This document shows positions 15,371 to 23,936 of a DNA stretch of 64,000 bases, piece by piece. Within the stretch, counting starts at the first letter, position 1, and each line of letters begins with the position of its first letter. Made by a program: the position numbers and the translations under genes. The DNA comes from Pseudomonas lactis. Lineage in GTDB: Bacteria; Pseudomonadota; Gammaproteobacteria; Pseudomonadales; Pseudomonadaceae. The stretch lies in assembly GCF_001439845.1 (NCBI RefSeq), contig NZ_JYLO01000015.1, forward strand, positions 62,001-126,000. The letters are read 5' to 3'. Below the pieces are notes generated by a model. The model saw only the letters and a program-made list of their open reading frames with translations, was not told the origin of the DNA and did not search any database.

Positions 15371-16069
15371 GTGGGTGTGGTCAAGACATTGAGTGTGTTG
15401 CTGTTGTTGGTGGGGGCATTTGCGTTGGCTGTCTGGCGCGGTTGGGTGCCGATGCCGCCTGAATGGAACCCCTGGGCGCCCTTGGATGTGCGAGCGAGCC
15501 CCAACCTGTTGACGCGCTACAAGCTCAGTCGTTTGCAGGATGATCCAGCGCTGTGTGACCAGGTGTTGAACACCTCTGGTCTGCGCGTGAGCCGCCAGGC
15601 CGATACACCGACTGATGCAGCGTGCCCCTTGCGCAGTGTCCTGCGCGTGCAGGGCGCTGACGTGGCCTTGAGCAGCAGCTTTCTTGCCAGTTGCCCGCTG
15701 GCGGTGGCGTTCGCCTTGTTCGAGCGACATAGCCTGCAACCGGCGGCCCAGGCCGTGTTTGGCCAAGCGGTGAGCCGCGTCGAGCATTTGGGCAGTTTTG
15801 CCTGCCGTAATATCTACAATCGCGCCGACGGGAGGCTCAGCCAGCACGCCTCGGCCAATGCCCTGGATATCGCCGGTTTTCGCCTGGCGGATGGGCGCAG
15901 CATCAGCGTGCTCAAGGATTGGCCAGGGCAGGGCGACGGCGCGCGTTTCCTGCGCTTGGTACGCGATGGCGCCTGTGATGATTTCAACGTGGTGTTGAGC
16001 CCGGACTACAACGCCGCCCATCGCAACCATTTCCATCTGGACATGGGGCGTTGGTGGGTGTGTCGCTAA
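15371..16069 (+). CDS. Extensin-family (DUF882-like) envelope protein
   Basis: This 232-residue protein has an N-terminal membrane anchor (residues 5-22, KTLSVLLLLVGAFALAVW) and a periplasmic extensin-like C-terminal domain. The paired motifs SQHASANALDIAGF and HRNHFHLDMG place His and Asp residues as in LAS-type zinc D,D-peptidases that cut peptidoglycan cross-links. Four cysteines (LCDQ, ACPL, SCPL, FACR) may form disulfides. It lies 10 bp after the DUF72 gene. Peptidase activity is inferred from the motifs. Confidence 0.82.
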   Translation: MGVVKTLSVLLLLVGAFALAVWRGWVPMPPEWNPWAPLDVRASPNLLTRYKLSRLQDDPALCDQVLNTSGLRVSRQADTPTDAACPLRSVLRVQGADVALSSSFLASCPLAVAFALFERHSLQPAAQAVFGQAVSRVEHLGSFACRNIYNRADGRLSQHASANALDIAGFRLADGRSISVLKDWPGQGDGARFLRLVRDGACDDFNVVLSPDYNAAHRNHFHLDMGRWWVCR

Positions 16070-16072
16070 GGT

Positions 16073-16693
16073 TCAGGCGGCCAGGCGCAGGTTGTGGGTC
16101 ACTAGCGGGCGCGCCCAGTAGTAATCGAAATCCAAGGCCTTTTGCTGCGCCAGCAATTCTTCTTCAGGGTACGGCGTGGCGGCCGGTGGCAGCAGGTCCA
16201 GCTCGAATTCGGCAATTGGCAGGTGCAGGGGGCGTGGTTGTGGCGCCGGGCCTGGCTCGGGTAGCGGTTGGCCGGCGTTCAGCACAACGGGGCGCACCCA
16301 CTCGCTCTCAAACGCTTGTTGGCGTTGCTGGGCGACTATTTCTTCTTCCGGGAACGGCGTCGCGGCCGGTGGCAGCAGTTCGGTTTCGAACTCGGCAATC
16401 GGCAGGAACAGTGGCTCAGGTGGCACGATCTCGGCGTTTTTCACATCGCACTCACGCTGGGTGAGGATCTGCGCCAGCAGGTCGGCGCCTTCGCGGGGTT
16501 CTACCGCCGGGTCTGCCGGGGCAGGCGCCTTGGCGGCGAGCGCGTCTGGCGTTTCACCCAGCTGCTCGGCCAACGCTCGGGCGAAGAAGTCCTGCCACAC
16601 ATGACTCACCCCAGCCAGCGCTTGGGTATTGCGCAGGCCATAGTGGTTGTGGGTCGGCAGTACACCGATGGAAAGGGGAAGAATGTCTGACAT
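16073..16693 (-). CDS. Conserved protein with an internal 43-residue duplication
   Basis: This 206-residue soluble protein is of unknown function. Residues 1-60 are helical (MSDILPLSIGVLPTHNHYG). The rest contains two copies of one 43-residue unit, at residues 95-137 and 156-198, joined by a Pro-rich linker. Each unit reads L(F/H)LPIAEFE..LLPPAATP(F/Y)PEEE..AQQ, then a W-x-RP ending. The start ATG at 16693 faces rsmJ across a 96-bp divergent promoter region; the same frame runs far upstream antisense to rsmJ but that part is a shadow. Its stop lies three bases from the stop of the extensin-family gene. Confidence 0.75.
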   Translation of the reverse strand: MSDILPLSIGVLPTHNHYGLRNTQALAGVSHVWQDFFARALAEQLGETPDALAAKAPAPADPAVEPREGADLLAQILTQRECDVKNAEIVPPEPLFLPIAEFETELLPPAATPFPEEEIVAQQRQQAFESEWVRPVVLNAGQPLPEPGPAPQPRPLHLPIAEFELDLLPPAATPYPEEELLAQQKALDFDYYWARPLVTHNLRLAA

Positions 16694-16789
16694 TTTTCTC
16701 GGTCGACGCTCAGCTCTGGCAAAATACCTGACTGTGATTTTTATCGGCCGTTGTTTGCCGATCCTTAATATTTTTGAGCGTGGCGATTG

Positions 16790-17572
16790 ATGAACGAACA
16801 ACCAGCGGCCAGCCGCATCCAGGTCCAAGCCTTGGCTGACAGTTTCCAGGCCCGCGCCGAACACTGGGCTTCGCTGCTGGGGTTGCCTCTGCAGGTGGCC
16901 GATGCGGATTTTTCCCTGCAAGTGGGGGAGCACGGCTTGCAGTTGCAACAGCTTGGGCCTGATGCGCCAGGGCCGGTGCGGGTCGACTTTGTCGAAGGCG
17001 GCGCGGCGCATCGGCGGTTGTATGGCGGCGGCAGCGGGCAGATGATCGCCAAGGCGGTGGGCATCGCCCAGGGCGTGCGCCCGCGGGTGCTGGACGCTAC
17101 GGCGGGCTTGGGCAAGGACGCGTTCGTGCTGGCCAGCCTCGGGTGTGAGATGAGCCTGATCGAGCGCCAGCCGTTGATCGGCGCCTTGCTCGAAGATGGC
17201 TTGGCCCGCGCTGCCGAGGATTTTGAGGTGGCGCCGATTGTGGCGCGCATGAAGTTGCTCAAGGGCAACTCCATCGACGTGATGCTCAATTGGCAGGGGG
17301 AGCCGCCCCAGGTGATCTACCTGGACCCGATGTTTCCGCATCGTGAGAAAACTGCGTTGGTGAAGAAGGAAATGCGCCTGTTTCGGCCGTTGGTGGGTGA
17401 TGATCCGGATGCACCGGCGTTGCTCGCGGCGGCTCTGGCGCTGGCCAGCCATCGTGTGGTGGTCAAGCGGCCGCGCAAGGCGCCCTGTATTGAGGGGCCG
17501 AAGCCGAGCCATGCGTTGGATGGCAAGTCCAGCCGCTACGACATTTATCCCAAGAAGGCGCTCAAGGCTTAA
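16790..17572 (+). CDS. rsmJ: 16S rRNA (guanine-1516-N2)-methyltransferase RsmJ
   Basis: RsmJ methylates G1516 of 16S rRNA using S-adenosylmethionine. This 260-residue protein has the SAM-binding motif DATAGLGKDAFVLASLG (about residues 102-118), then ERQP on the next strand, and the catalytic-site motif YLDPMFPHREKTA. The C-terminal KRPRKAP and SSRYDIYP segments are family hallmarks. ATG 16790 was chosen; TTG 16787 would add one Met. It is divergent from the duplicated-unit gene and followed by a gene-free repeat block. Confidence 0.94.
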   Translation: MNEQPAASRIQVQALADSFQARAEHWASLLGLPLQVADADFSLQVGEHGLQLQQLGPDAPGPVRVDFVEGGAAHRRLYGGGSGQMIAKAVGIAQGVRPRVLDATAGLGKDAFVLASLGCEMSLIERQPLIGALLEDGLARAAEDFEVAPIVARMKLLKGNSIDVMLNWQGEPPQVIYLDPMFPHREKTALVKKEMRLFRPLVGDDPDAPALLAAALALASHRVVVKRPRKAPCIEGPKPSHALDGKSSRYDIYPKKALKA

Positions 17573-17611
17573 GCGGCAAGCAACAGCGCTCATCTTGCTG
17601 ATGCGGCGAGC

Positions 17612-17800
17612 TCCAAATGTGGGAGGGGGCTTGCCCCCGATGGCTGCCTGACAGCCGACAACTCTCTCCCTGACACCCCGCAATCCAAATGTGGGAGCTG
17701 GCTTGCCTGCGATGACGGCCAGCTAGCCGACACCTATCTACCTGACACCCCCCTATCCAAACTGTGGGAGCGGGCTTGCTCGCGAAGGCGGCCTGGCAGT
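17612..17800. repeat. Tandem REP array, 72-bp period
   Basis: Three direct copies of a unit begin TCCAAA(T/C)... at 17612, 17684 and 17756, exactly 72 bp apart. Each starts with a GTGGGAGxxGGCTTGC hairpin and continues with a shared tail (AGCCGACA...CCTGACACCCC) that is complete in the first two units and diverged in the third. Direct head-to-tail order with an exact period distinguishes it from the inverted REP pairs elsewhere in the window. Confidence 0.85.
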
Positions 17801-17837
17801 CAACACCGTTGGATCGTGTACATATCCATTCCTGCGG

Positions 17838-18120
17838 TAACGGCCACTTAGGGTTCCGCCCTGACGGCGGCTCACTTTTGAAAAGAGCGCAAAAGTGAGC
17901 AAAACGCTCTTGCCCCACCACTCGGCACCTCGCTTGGGCTCGGTGTGCCCGAACGCAGGCTTGAATCCGTGGGCCGCCGCCACGCGCCATCCCTGGCGCG
18001 GGGCGGCTAACCCGGCGTCCTGCCGGGTTACCCACGAATTCAAGCCTGCGTTCGGCCAGCGTGGTTTAACGGGGCGCCTGAGATCAAGATCAAAAGCAGA
18101 TCAAGATCAAGAGCGGCTCG
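17838..18120. repeat. Structured dispersed repeat element with three-way-junction fold
   Basis: This block has no convincing gene. It contains a perfect 11-bp inverted repeat (GCTCACTTTTG 17870-17880 / 17890-17900) whose loop AAGAGCG can pair with CGCTCTT at 17905-17911. Next, an outer stem of 18 perfect pairs (17949-17966 with 18038-18055) encloses two hairpins, CGCGCCA/TGGCGCG (17983-18000) and TAACCCGGC/GCCGGGTTA (18008-18030). It ends in two copies of AGATCAAGATCAA (18081 and 18098). I recall near-identical blocks between genes in many P. fluorescens-group genomes, so this is a dispersed repeat, possibly transcribed. Confidence 0.7.
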
Positions 18121-18186
18121 CTTCGCATCGTGGTTACCGTCGGTTACCTATGGCCATCGCAGGTAAGCCAGCTTCCACATTAATTT

Positions 18187-18594
18187 CTATGTACGCGTCA
18201 GGTCTCGCATGCGTTGCAGTACGGCATTCAAACCGTTGCTGCGCGACGGCGATAACTGGCGCGACAAGCCCAGTTGATTGAACCAGTCAGGCAGGTCAAC
18301 CGCTTGCAATTGATCAGCCGACAGCCCATTGACCCGCGCCAGCAGCAACGCCACCAACCCACGAATCATCCGCGCCTCGCTGCTCGCAGCAAACTGCCAG
18401 TGGCCGTCCTGCAAACGCCCCACCAGCCACACCAGGCTTTCGCAACCTTGCACCCGATTAGCGTCGATCTTTTCGTCATCAGCCAGAGCGGGCAAGCGTT
18501 CCCCCCATTGCATCAGCATCCGCGCGCGCTGTTCCCAACTGCCTACGGCCTGGAAAGCTTCCAGCGCGGCTTGTGCCTCCAGCGGCAAGCTCAT
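18187..18594 (-). CDS. csdE: Cysteine desulfurase sulfur acceptor, SufE/CsdE family
   Basis: This 135-residue SufE-fold protein accepts persulfide sulfur from its cysteine desulfurase partner and passes it on for Fe-S cluster or related sulfur assembly. The acceptor is Cys51 in VQGCES, the same position as in E. coli SufE. The C-terminal part (RGLVALLLARVNGLSADQL) is also typical. It overlaps the desulfurase gene upstream by four bases (ATGA), so the pair is translationally coupled. The absence of sufBCD nearby favours the Csd pair over a full Suf operon. Confidence 0.88.
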   Translation of the reverse strand: MSLPLEAQAALEAFQAVGSWEQRARMLMQWGERLPALADDEKIDANRVQGCESLVWLVGRLQDGHWQFAASSEARMIRGLVALLLARVNGLSADQLQAVDLPDWFNQLGLSRQLSPSRSNGLNAVLQRMRDLTRT

Positions 18595-19796
18595 CGCAGC
18601 ATGTCCAGTGCCTGGTCCAGCGCTTCAAAAAAGCGCTCCAGGTCGTCGGAATCGTTGTAGAGCGCCAGGGAGACGCGGATTGCGCCTGACAGATTCATCG
18701 CCTTCAACAAAGGCATCGCGCAGTGATGGCCGGCCCGCACGGCAATGCCTTGCTCGGTCAGCAAGTGGGCGAGGTCGGCGTTGTGCACGCCCTCCACCAC
18801 AAAACTCACCAGCGCCACTTGCGGCGAGCCCAGCACGCGCACGCCATTGCGTGCCTTAAGCCCACGCAGCAGGTAGTCATGCAGGGCGGCTTCGTGGGCG
18901 AGCACCGCCGAAGCATCCAGCGAACTCAGGTAATCCAGGCTCGCGCCCAGGCCTATCACGCTGGCAATCGGTGGAGTGCCGGCCTCGAAACCCAGCGGCG
19001 CGGGGCGAAAGCTGGCGCTGTGATAGTCCGCCTGTTGCACCATCTCGCCGCCAAACTGCCAGTGGCGCAGGTGATGCAGGGCTTCATTACGGCCATACAG
19101 CACGCCGACGCCGTCCGGGCCGTAGAGTTTGTGGCTGGAAAACACGTAGAAGTCGCAGCCCAGGGCCTGCACATCATGGCGGCCATGGACGATGCCTTGG
19201 GCGCCGTCCACCACCGTGAGGGCGCCGTATGCCTGGGCCAGCTTCAGCAAGGCTTGCAGCGGCTGCCAGGCACCGAGCACGTTGGACAACTGGCTCACCG
19301 CCAGCAGGCGCGTGCGTGGGCCAATCAAGCTGGCGGCGGCGTCCAGGTCGATCACGCCGTCATCGCCCAGGGGCAAGACCACCAGCGTGAGTGCGCGGCG
19401 TTTGGCCAATTGCTGCCAGGGCAACAGGTTGGCGTGGTGTTCCAGGGCGCTGATGGCAATCTCATCGCCCGCATTGAATAAGTGCTCCAGGCCATAGGCC
19501 AGGAGGTTCAGCGCAGAGGTGGCGCCGTGGGTAAACACGACCTGCCCGCTGTCACCTGCGTTCAACCACTGCGCGACCTTGCTGCGGCTGTCTTCAAAGG
19601 CCTGGGTCGCATGGGCCCCGGGCAAATGCTGGGCACGGTGCACATTGGCTGCGCCATTGGCGTAGTAATGACTGATGGCATCCAGCAGGGCTTGAGGTTT
19701 TTGCGTGGTGGCGGCGCTGTCCAGATAGGTCTGGTCCTGCCGTTGCAGGGTGGCGATGGCCGGGAAGTCGGCGCGCCAGGGGGAGGGCACAAGCAT
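18591..19796 (-). CDS. csdA: Cysteine desulfurase, CsdA/SufS group
   Basis: This PLP enzyme removes sulfur from cysteine, giving alanine and an enzyme persulfide. It has 401 residues from ATG 19796; a TTG start three codons earlier is possible. The class V aminotransferase fold is clear: YLDSAATTQKP near the N-terminus, NVHRAQHLPG, the PLP lysine in SSHKLYGPDGVG, and the catalytic cysteine in RAGHHCAMP about 45 residues from the C-terminus, as expected for group II desulfurases. Its stop overlaps the sufE-like start. Confidence 0.92.
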   Translation of the reverse strand: MLVPSPWRADFPAIATLQRQDQTYLDSAATTQKPQALLDAISHYYANGAANVHRAQHLPGAHATQAFEDSRSKVAQWLNAGDSGQVVFTHGATSALNLLAYGLEHLFNAGDEIAISALEHHANLLPWQQLAKRRALTLVVLPLGDDGVIDLDAAASLIGPRTRLLAVSQLSNVLGAWQPLQALLKLAQAYGALTVVDGAQGIVHGRHDVQALGCDFYVFSSHKLYGPDGVGVLYGRNEALHHLRHWQFGGEMVQQADYHSASFRPAPLGFEAGTPPIASVIGLGASLDYLSSLDASAVLAHEAALHDYLLRGLKARNGVRVLGSPQVALVSFVVEGVHNADLAHLLTEQGIAVRAGHHCAMPLLKAMNLSGAIRVSLALYNDSDDLERFFEALDQALDMLR

Positions 19797-19863
19797 GGTG
19801 ATCAAGACTCGTATAAGCGAGCCGCCCCGAAGATGCGGCCCGCTAGTGGCATCGAGTGGCTGC

Positions 19864-20898
19864 TTAGTTGTGAGCGTGCAGCGCTTCGTTCAGTTCGATG
19901 GCCGATTTGTGGGTTTTGCACTCCACGGCACCGGTTACGGAGTTACGACGGAACAGCAGGTCTGGCTGGCCAGCCAACTCGCGTGCCTTGACCACCTTGA
20001 CCAGTTGGTTCTGCTCATCCAGCAGGGCAACCTTGGTGCCGGCGGTGATGTACAGGCCCGACTCCACGGTGTTGCGGTCGCCCAATGGGATACCGGTACC
20101 GGCGTTGGCGCCGATCAGGCAGCCTTCGCCGACCTTGATCACGATATTGCCGCCGCCCGACAGGGTGCCCATGGTGGAGCAACCGCCGCCCAGGTCCGAG
20201 CCCTTGCCGACGAATACGCCCGCCGATACGCGGCCTTCGATCATGCCCGGGCCTTCGGTGCCGGCGTTGAAGTTGACGAAACCTTCGTGCATCACGGTGG
20301 TGCCTTCGCCTACGTAGGCGCCCAGGCGGATACGTGCCGCGTCAGCGATACGCACGCCGGTCGGTACGACGTAGTCGGTCATTTTCGGGAACTTGTCCAC
20401 CGAGAACACTTCCAGCAGGTCGCCACGCAGGCGCGCTTCCAGTTGGCGCTCGGCCAGCTCATTGATGTCGATGGCGCCCTGGCTGGTCCAGGCCACGTTC
20501 GGCAACTGCGGGAACACACCGGCCAGGCTCAGGCCGTGAGGCTTGACCAGGCGATGGGACAGCAGGTGCAGCTTGAGGTAGGCCTCAGGCGTGGACGTCA
20601 GTGCGGCGTCTTCGGCCAGCAGGGTCGCGACCAGCGGCGTGTGGCTTTCAGCCAGGCGGCTGAGCAGGGCGGCCTGGGCGGCATCGACGCCTTTGAGTGC
20701 GTCGGCCAGTTGCAGGGCCTGGCTCACGGTGAAGGTGATCGCCTGGTTGCCTTCGGTGTAACCGAGGATCGGTGCGATGGCGGCAACGATTTCAGCCGAT
20801 GGGTTGAGCAAGGGTTGTGCGTAAAACACTTCCAGCCAAGCACCTTGGCGGTTCTGAGTGCCGACGCCGAAGCCCAGGCTGAACAGGGAATTGGACAT
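19864..20898 (-). CDS. dapD: 2,3,4,5-tetrahydropyridine-2,6-dicarboxylate N-succinyltransferase
   Basis: DapD succinylates tetrahydrodipicolinate in the lysine/diaminopimelate pathway; dapC in this window performs the next step. The 344-residue length is the long Pseudomonas form, with ~70 more residues at the N-terminus than E. coli DapD. The C-terminal two thirds form a left-handed beta helix with hexapeptide repeats (VRIADAARIRLGAYVGEG, then GVFVGKGSDLGGGCS and KVGEGCLIGANAG). The start ATG at 20898 has AGAGGT upstream. It follows the ArsC-like gene by 31 bp on the same strand. Confidence 0.94.
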   Translation of the reverse strand: MSNSLFSLGFGVGTQNRQGAWLEVFYAQPLLNPSAEIVAAIAPILGYTEGNQAITFTVSQALQLADALKGVDAAQAALLSRLAESHTPLVATLLAEDAALTSTPEAYLKLHLLSHRLVKPHGLSLAGVFPQLPNVAWTSQGAIDINELAERQLEARLRGDLLEVFSVDKFPKMTDYVVPTGVRIADAARIRLGAYVGEGTTVMHEGFVNFNAGTEGPGMIEGRVSAGVFVGKGSDLGGGCSTMGTLSGGGNIVIKVGEGCLIGANAGTGIPLGDRNTVESGLYITAGTKVALLDEQNQLVKVVKARELAGQPDLLFRRNSVTGAVECKTHKSAIELNEALHAHN

Positions 20899-20929
20899 GC
20901 TGTTACCTCTACAAAAATGGAAGGCTGGC

Positions 20930-21292
20930 CTACTTGAGGGCCGCCGAATAACTATCTGGCTTGAAGCCAATCAGGGTTCTGTCACCGAGATCGAGCACCG
21001 GGCGCTTGATCATCGAGGGTTGTGCGAGCATCAGTTCAATGGCTTTCGACTGATCGAGATCGGCTTTGCGTTCGTCTTCGAGTTTGCGAAAGGTGGTGCC
21101 CGCACGGTTCAAAACCACCTGCCAACCGTGCTCGTTGCACCATTGGGTCAAGTGTTCGCGGTCGATACCGGCCGTTTTGTAGTCATGGAACTCATAACTC
21201 ACCCCGTGCTCATCGAGCCAGGTGCGCGCCTTTTTCATGGTGTCGCAGGCTTTTATGCCGAAAAGGTGCAAGGTTTTGCTTGAAGCACTCAA
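20930..21292 (-). CDS. ArsC/Spx-family thioredoxin-fold protein (YffB-like)
   Basis: This 120-residue thioredoxin-fold protein resembles E. coli YffB, which is also found beside dap genes. It starts with LHLFGIKACDTMKKARTWL, with a single catalytic-type Cys at residue 16, and ends with the family segment IKRPVLDLGDRTLIGF. Neither arsenate reductase nor Spx function can be inferred; it is probably a glutathione-dependent thiol oxidoreductase. The only start consistent with the upstream in-frame stop is TTG at 21292. It precedes dapD with a 31-bp gap. Confidence 0.82.
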   Translation of the reverse strand: MSASSKTLHLFGIKACDTMKKARTWLDEHGVSYEFHDYKTAGIDREHLTQWCNEHGWQVVLNRAGTTFRKLEDERKADLDQSKAIELMLAQPSMIKRPVLDLGDRTLIGFKPDSYSAALK

Positions 21293-21503
21293 GGAATTGC
21301 CCCCCTTTGGACCTATGAAAATGAAAGATCACGGATTATGCCACGACCGGCGGGTTTCGGCGCCGCTCGTCAACAGCGTGCGACTTTTGTGCAAAAGCCG
21401 GTGCGCAGCCTAGGCGAGTAACATAGCCAGGTAATATGGCACTTCAACGGCCAGTTGTTGCCTGATGTGTCGTTGCAAGTCGATTGTCCGGGAAACCCGC
21501 GTT

Positions 21504-23153
21504 ATGCAAACCGCCTACACCGTCCTTATCCTGCTGATGCTGGTCAGCCTTTCGCGCCTCGTCGGGCGCGTCATCCCACTGCCGTTGCCCCTGGTGCAGA
21601 TCGCCGCCGGCGCCTTGCTGGCCTGGCCCACGTTAGGGCTGCACGTGGCGCTGGACCCGGAGCTGTTCCTGTTTCTATTCCTGCCGCCGCTGCTGTTTTC
21701 CGATGGTTGGCGCATGCCCAAGCGCGAGTTGTGGCGCCTGCGTGGCCCGATCCTGACATTGGCGGTGGGGCTGGTGCTGTTCACTGTGGTGGGCGCCGGC
21801 TATTTCATCAATTGGTTATTGCCAACCATCCCGTTACCGGTGGCTTTCGCCCTGGCCGCGGTTTTGTCACCGACGGACGCCGTGGCGGTGTCGGCCATTT
21901 CCCAGAACCGTTTGCCCAAGCCGCTGATGCACATGCTCCAAGGCGAAGCCTTGATGAATGACGCATCTGGCCTGGTGACCTTCAAATTCGCCCTGGCCGC
22001 AGCGTTGACCGGGGTCTTTTCCCTGGCAGATGCCAGCCTGACGTTTGTGCTGGTGGCGGTGGGCGGGCTGGCGATCGGGGTGGCGTTGAGCTGGCTGGTC
22101 GGCCGCCTGCGCGCCTGGATGATCGCGCGCGGCTGGGATGACCCGGCCACTCATGTGGTGTTCATGTTGCTGCTGCCCTTTGCTGCGTACGTACTGGCTG
22201 AACGCCTGGGCGCGTCCGGCATTCTCTCGGCGGTGGCGGCGGGCATGATGCAAAGCTGGCTCGACCTGCTGCCGCGCCAGACCAGCACGCGCCTGCTCAA
22301 CCGCAGCGTGTGGTCGTTGCTGGAGTTTGCCTTCAACGGTTTGATCTTCCTGCTGCTGGGCCTGCAACTGCCAGACATCATCAAGGCCGTGGTCAGCCAT
22401 GAAACCACACTGTGGCCCACCTTGATGTATCGCTGCCTGGACGTGGTGGCGATCTTCCTGGTGCTGGTGGTACTGCGCTTTATCTGGGTGCAGAGCATCT
22501 GGCGGCTGTCGGGGTTGCTGCGCCGGCTGCGTGGCAAAAGCGCGCTGACCCTGGTGCCGACGGCCCGTTCCTGCTGGCTGTTGACCGTCGGCGGTGTACG
22601 CGGAGCGGTGACGTTGGCCGGTGTGATGTCGGTGCCCTTGCTGCTGGCGCCGGGCCAGGATTTTCCTGAGCGTGACCTGCTGATCTTTATCGCTGCCGGG
22701 GTGATCCTGCTGTCGCTGGTCGCTGCCTGCATCGCCCTGCCGTTACTGCTGCGTGGCGTCGAAAAAGGCCCGGATGAAAAGCGCCACAACGAAGTGCGCG
22801 AGGCCTGGAAGAAGACCGCGGTGGCGGCGATTCACGCACTGGAGGCTCAAGAACCCGCCGAAGCTGAAACACCGGACGCCGCTCAAGCGGCACTGGCCAC
22901 CGAGCTCAAGGCGCGGCTGATGGCGGAGTATCGTCACCAGTTGGACGTGTTCAATGATTCGGCCGAAGCCCAGGCGCTGGCGCTGCAAATGGACCAGCTG
23001 GAGCGCAAGTTGCGGCTCAAGGCCCTGCGTGCTCAGCGGTTGGAGTTGTATAGCTTGAGCCGTCATCACCAGATTGGTGATGACGTGTTGAGGGAGGTGT
23101 TGGCGGAGTTGGATATGAGCGAGGCGAATTTAGGCACGATGAAACCTGGATAA
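21504..23153 (+). CDS. Na+/H+ antiporter, CPA1 family
   Basis: This 549-residue inner-membrane antiporter exchanges Na+ (or K+) for H+. About 12 hydrophobic segments cover residues 3-420. The functional core includes LFLPPLLFSDGW, then ALAAVLSPTDAVAVSAI and GEALMNDASGLVTFKFALA, the conserved Asp/Glu region of CPA1 exchangers. A charged cytoplasmic tail (about 430-549) looks coiled-coil. The start ATG 21504 begins the first membrane segment; a longer frame starts at 21465. No operon partner is seen. Confidence 0.9.
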   Translation: MQTAYTVLILLMLVSLSRLVGRVIPLPLPLVQIAAGALLAWPTLGLHVALDPELFLFLFLPPLLFSDGWRMPKRELWRLRGPILTLAVGLVLFTVVGAGYFINWLLPTIPLPVAFALAAVLSPTDAVAVSAISQNRLPKPLMHMLQGEALMNDASGLVTFKFALAAALTGVFSLADASLTFVLVAVGGLAIGVALSWLVGRLRAWMIARGWDDPATHVVFMLLLPFAAYVLAERLGASGILSAVAAGMMQSWLDLLPRQTSTRLLNRSVWSLLEFAFNGLIFLLLGLQLPDIIKAVVSHETTLWPTLMYRCLDVVAIFLVLVVLRFIWVQSIWRLSGLLRRLRGKSALTLVPTARSCWLLTVGGVRGAVTLAGVMSVPLLLAPGQDFPERDLLIFIAAGVILLSLVAACIALPLLLRGVEKGPDEKRHNEVREAWKKTAVAAIHALEAQEPAEAETPDAAQAALATELKARLMAEYRHQLDVFNDSAEAQALALQMDQLERKLRLKALRAQRLELYSLSRHHQIGDDVLREVLAELDMSEANLGTMKPG

Positions 23154-23190
23154 TGGGTGGTTCTGCGTTTATCACGCTGAATCCGGAGCA

Positions 23191-23910
23191 TTAGCCTCCG
23201 AATCTTTTGGGGGTATAAAGCTTGCGAATGATTTCTTTGTCCCCCTCTGAGAGTGAATCATTGGCCGGAACGCCTCTGCTATCCTTAGTTGCGCTTGGAT
23301 GTATAGGGTAGTGCATGATGGATCGTCTGTCGTAGCTCGTGATCAGCAGGTCGTTTCCGGTAGGCAGTTTGAACAGGTTGTTATAAACATCCTCTTCATC
23401 CCAGTTGTCGTCTTGCTCAAAGGCTTTATATACAGAGCTTTCTTTCCAGTTGATATCATGTTCCGGATGCTGGTGTTCATGCTCAAGACCCAAGGCATGC
23501 CCGATTTCATGCAAGGCTGTTCGACGAAATCCTTTTGAGTCGTCGCTCCTGTTCAAGTGCATCGTTGGTTCGTGCAGCGGTATTTTCTTAGCGTCGGTAC
23601 CAATCGCTGACCAGTTTCCATTGAAACCTTCGTCGTCGCTGATTCGAATATCGCCTTCTTTACCGTCCACGACTCTGAATTGCAGTCCGGGAGTGTGATG
23701 GGCCCACTCCCTGAGCGCATCGACTACCAGTGCTTTGCTTTTTTGGTCTTTCAGATCCAGTGCGACGGTAACAATGCCGTCAGGCCATCGCTTACTTGTG
23801 TCCGCTATACCCCTTTTGGTTCTGCTTGTACGTTCGGAAGCCGAAGTATCGTTATTAATGTGAGGCGGATAGAAAGAGTGAGTGGTCGCCCCGGGGGCAG
23901 TTATGCTCAT
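23191..23910 (-). CDS. Astacin-like zinc metalloprotease behind an hrp box; candidate type III effector
   Basis: This 239-residue protein has the zinc motif HEIGHALGLEHE (HExxHxxGxxHE, ligands His134, His138 and His144, catalytic Glu135) and a Met-turn SIMHYP with Met199, the arrangement of astacin-type metzincins. There is no signal peptide, no propeptide cysteine switch and no secretion repeat; the first 35 residues are polar and rich in Ser, Thr, Asn and Pro, as in type III secretion signals. A good hrp box ends about 25 bases before the ATG. The gene is more A+T-rich than its neighbours and sits alone between core genes, suggesting acquisition. The target is unknown. Confidence 0.78.
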   Translation of the reverse strand: MSITAPGATTHSFYPPHINNDTSASERTSRTKRGIADTSKRWPDGIVTVALDLKDQKSKALVVDALREWAHHTPGLQFRVVDGKEGDIRISDDEGFNGNWSAIGTDAKKIPLHEPTMHLNRSDDSKGFRRTALHEIGHALGLEHEHQHPEHDINWKESSVYKAFEQDDNWDEEDVYNNLFKLPTGNDLLITSYDRRSIMHYPIHPSATKDSRGVPANDSLSEGDKEIIRKLYTPKRFGG

Positions 23911-23936
23911 ACGCTCTACTCATGGGATTGTGTCAA

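Noticed and set aside
15465..15480. GGAACCCCTGG inside the extensin-family gene as an hrp box
   Set aside because: It lies within a coding region and has no CCAC at the right distance or downstream gene of its own.
16694..17683. 330-codon upstream extension of the minus-strand gene at 16073
   Set aside because: It runs fully antisense to rsmJ. The ATG at 16693 gives a coherent protein and lies just upstream of the divergent promoter region.
17562..18281. Several open frames of 80-160 codons in the rsmJ-csdE gap
   Set aside because: All read through REP hairpins or the structured repeat. The peptides are Pro/Ala/Arg low-complexity without family features.
20930..21292. Arsenate reductase (arsC) assignment
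   Set aside because: The protein is in the ArsC/Spx fold family, but there are no ars genes nearby and the sequence and dap neighbourhood fit the YffB-like group better.
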